Under the pieces are notes generated by a model. That model ran no database searches and was not told the origin of the DNA. It saw only the letters and a list, made by a program, of their open reading frames with translations. This document shows positions 6,033 through 6,058 of a stretch of DNA of 6,058 nucleotides, one piece after another. The DNA is from Clostridia bacterium (GTDB lineage: Bacteria > Bacillota > Clostridia > Oscillospirales > CAG-272), in contig CAAGKS010000126.1 of assembly GCA_900770605.1 (NCBI GenBank), positions 1 through 6,058 on the forward strand, given 5' to 3'. Position numbers and translations under genes: made by a program. How positions within the stretch are numbered: position 1 is the first letter of the stretch; every line of letters begins with the position of its first letter.

Positions 6033-6058
6033 TTGGGCGTACAGTATAAATATAATAA

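Overview
The window looks like a piece of a low-to-mid-GC Clostridia genome, probably a gut or rumen Oscillospirales-type bacterium. The reasons are strong AGGAGG-type ribosome binding sites, a CUT1 sugar transporter with an unusually large binding protein and no ATPase gene in view, and a dispersed palindromic repeat of a kind I recall from Clostridia metagenome assemblies. The taxonomic call is an inference; no marker gene is present.

Positions 1-4974 hold three minus-strand genes read right to left: a 1144-residue solute-binding protein (4974 to 1540), a MalF-type permease (1507 to 560) and the N-terminal 186 residues of a MalG-type permease (558 to the left edge). Spacings are 32 bp and 1 bp, no terminator lies between them, and each start has a good Shine-Dalgarno site, so this is one operon. 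The binding protein captures a carbohydrate outside the cell and passes it to the permease pair. The ATPase is not in the window; in many Firmicutes one MsmK-type ATPase encoded elsewhere serves several such transporters. The binding protein is two to three times the usual size because two beta-rich, carbohydrate-binding-module-like regions and a helical linker precede the transport domain.

Positions 4975-5351 are the control region. A good sigma-A promoter (TTGACT, 17 bp, extended -10 TGG-TAATAT) points at the operon but lies about 340 nt from the start codon. The predicted leader RNA folds into several hairpins, holds an intrinsic-terminator-like hairpin plus U7 about 160 nt before the gene, and ends with a hairpin next to the Shine-Dalgarno site. 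This is the most interesting part of the window: a possible attenuation leader or small RNA that I cannot match to a known class.

Positions 5352-5935 carry no convincing gene. They are A/T-rich with C-runs on the plus strand (G-runs on the minus strand) and one small palindrome. Positions 5936-6032 are a composite palindromic repeat, followed by A/T-rich sequence to the right edge. No CRISPR array, mobile-element gene, tRNA or rRNA is seen, and the coding part is an ordinary sugar-uptake operon.
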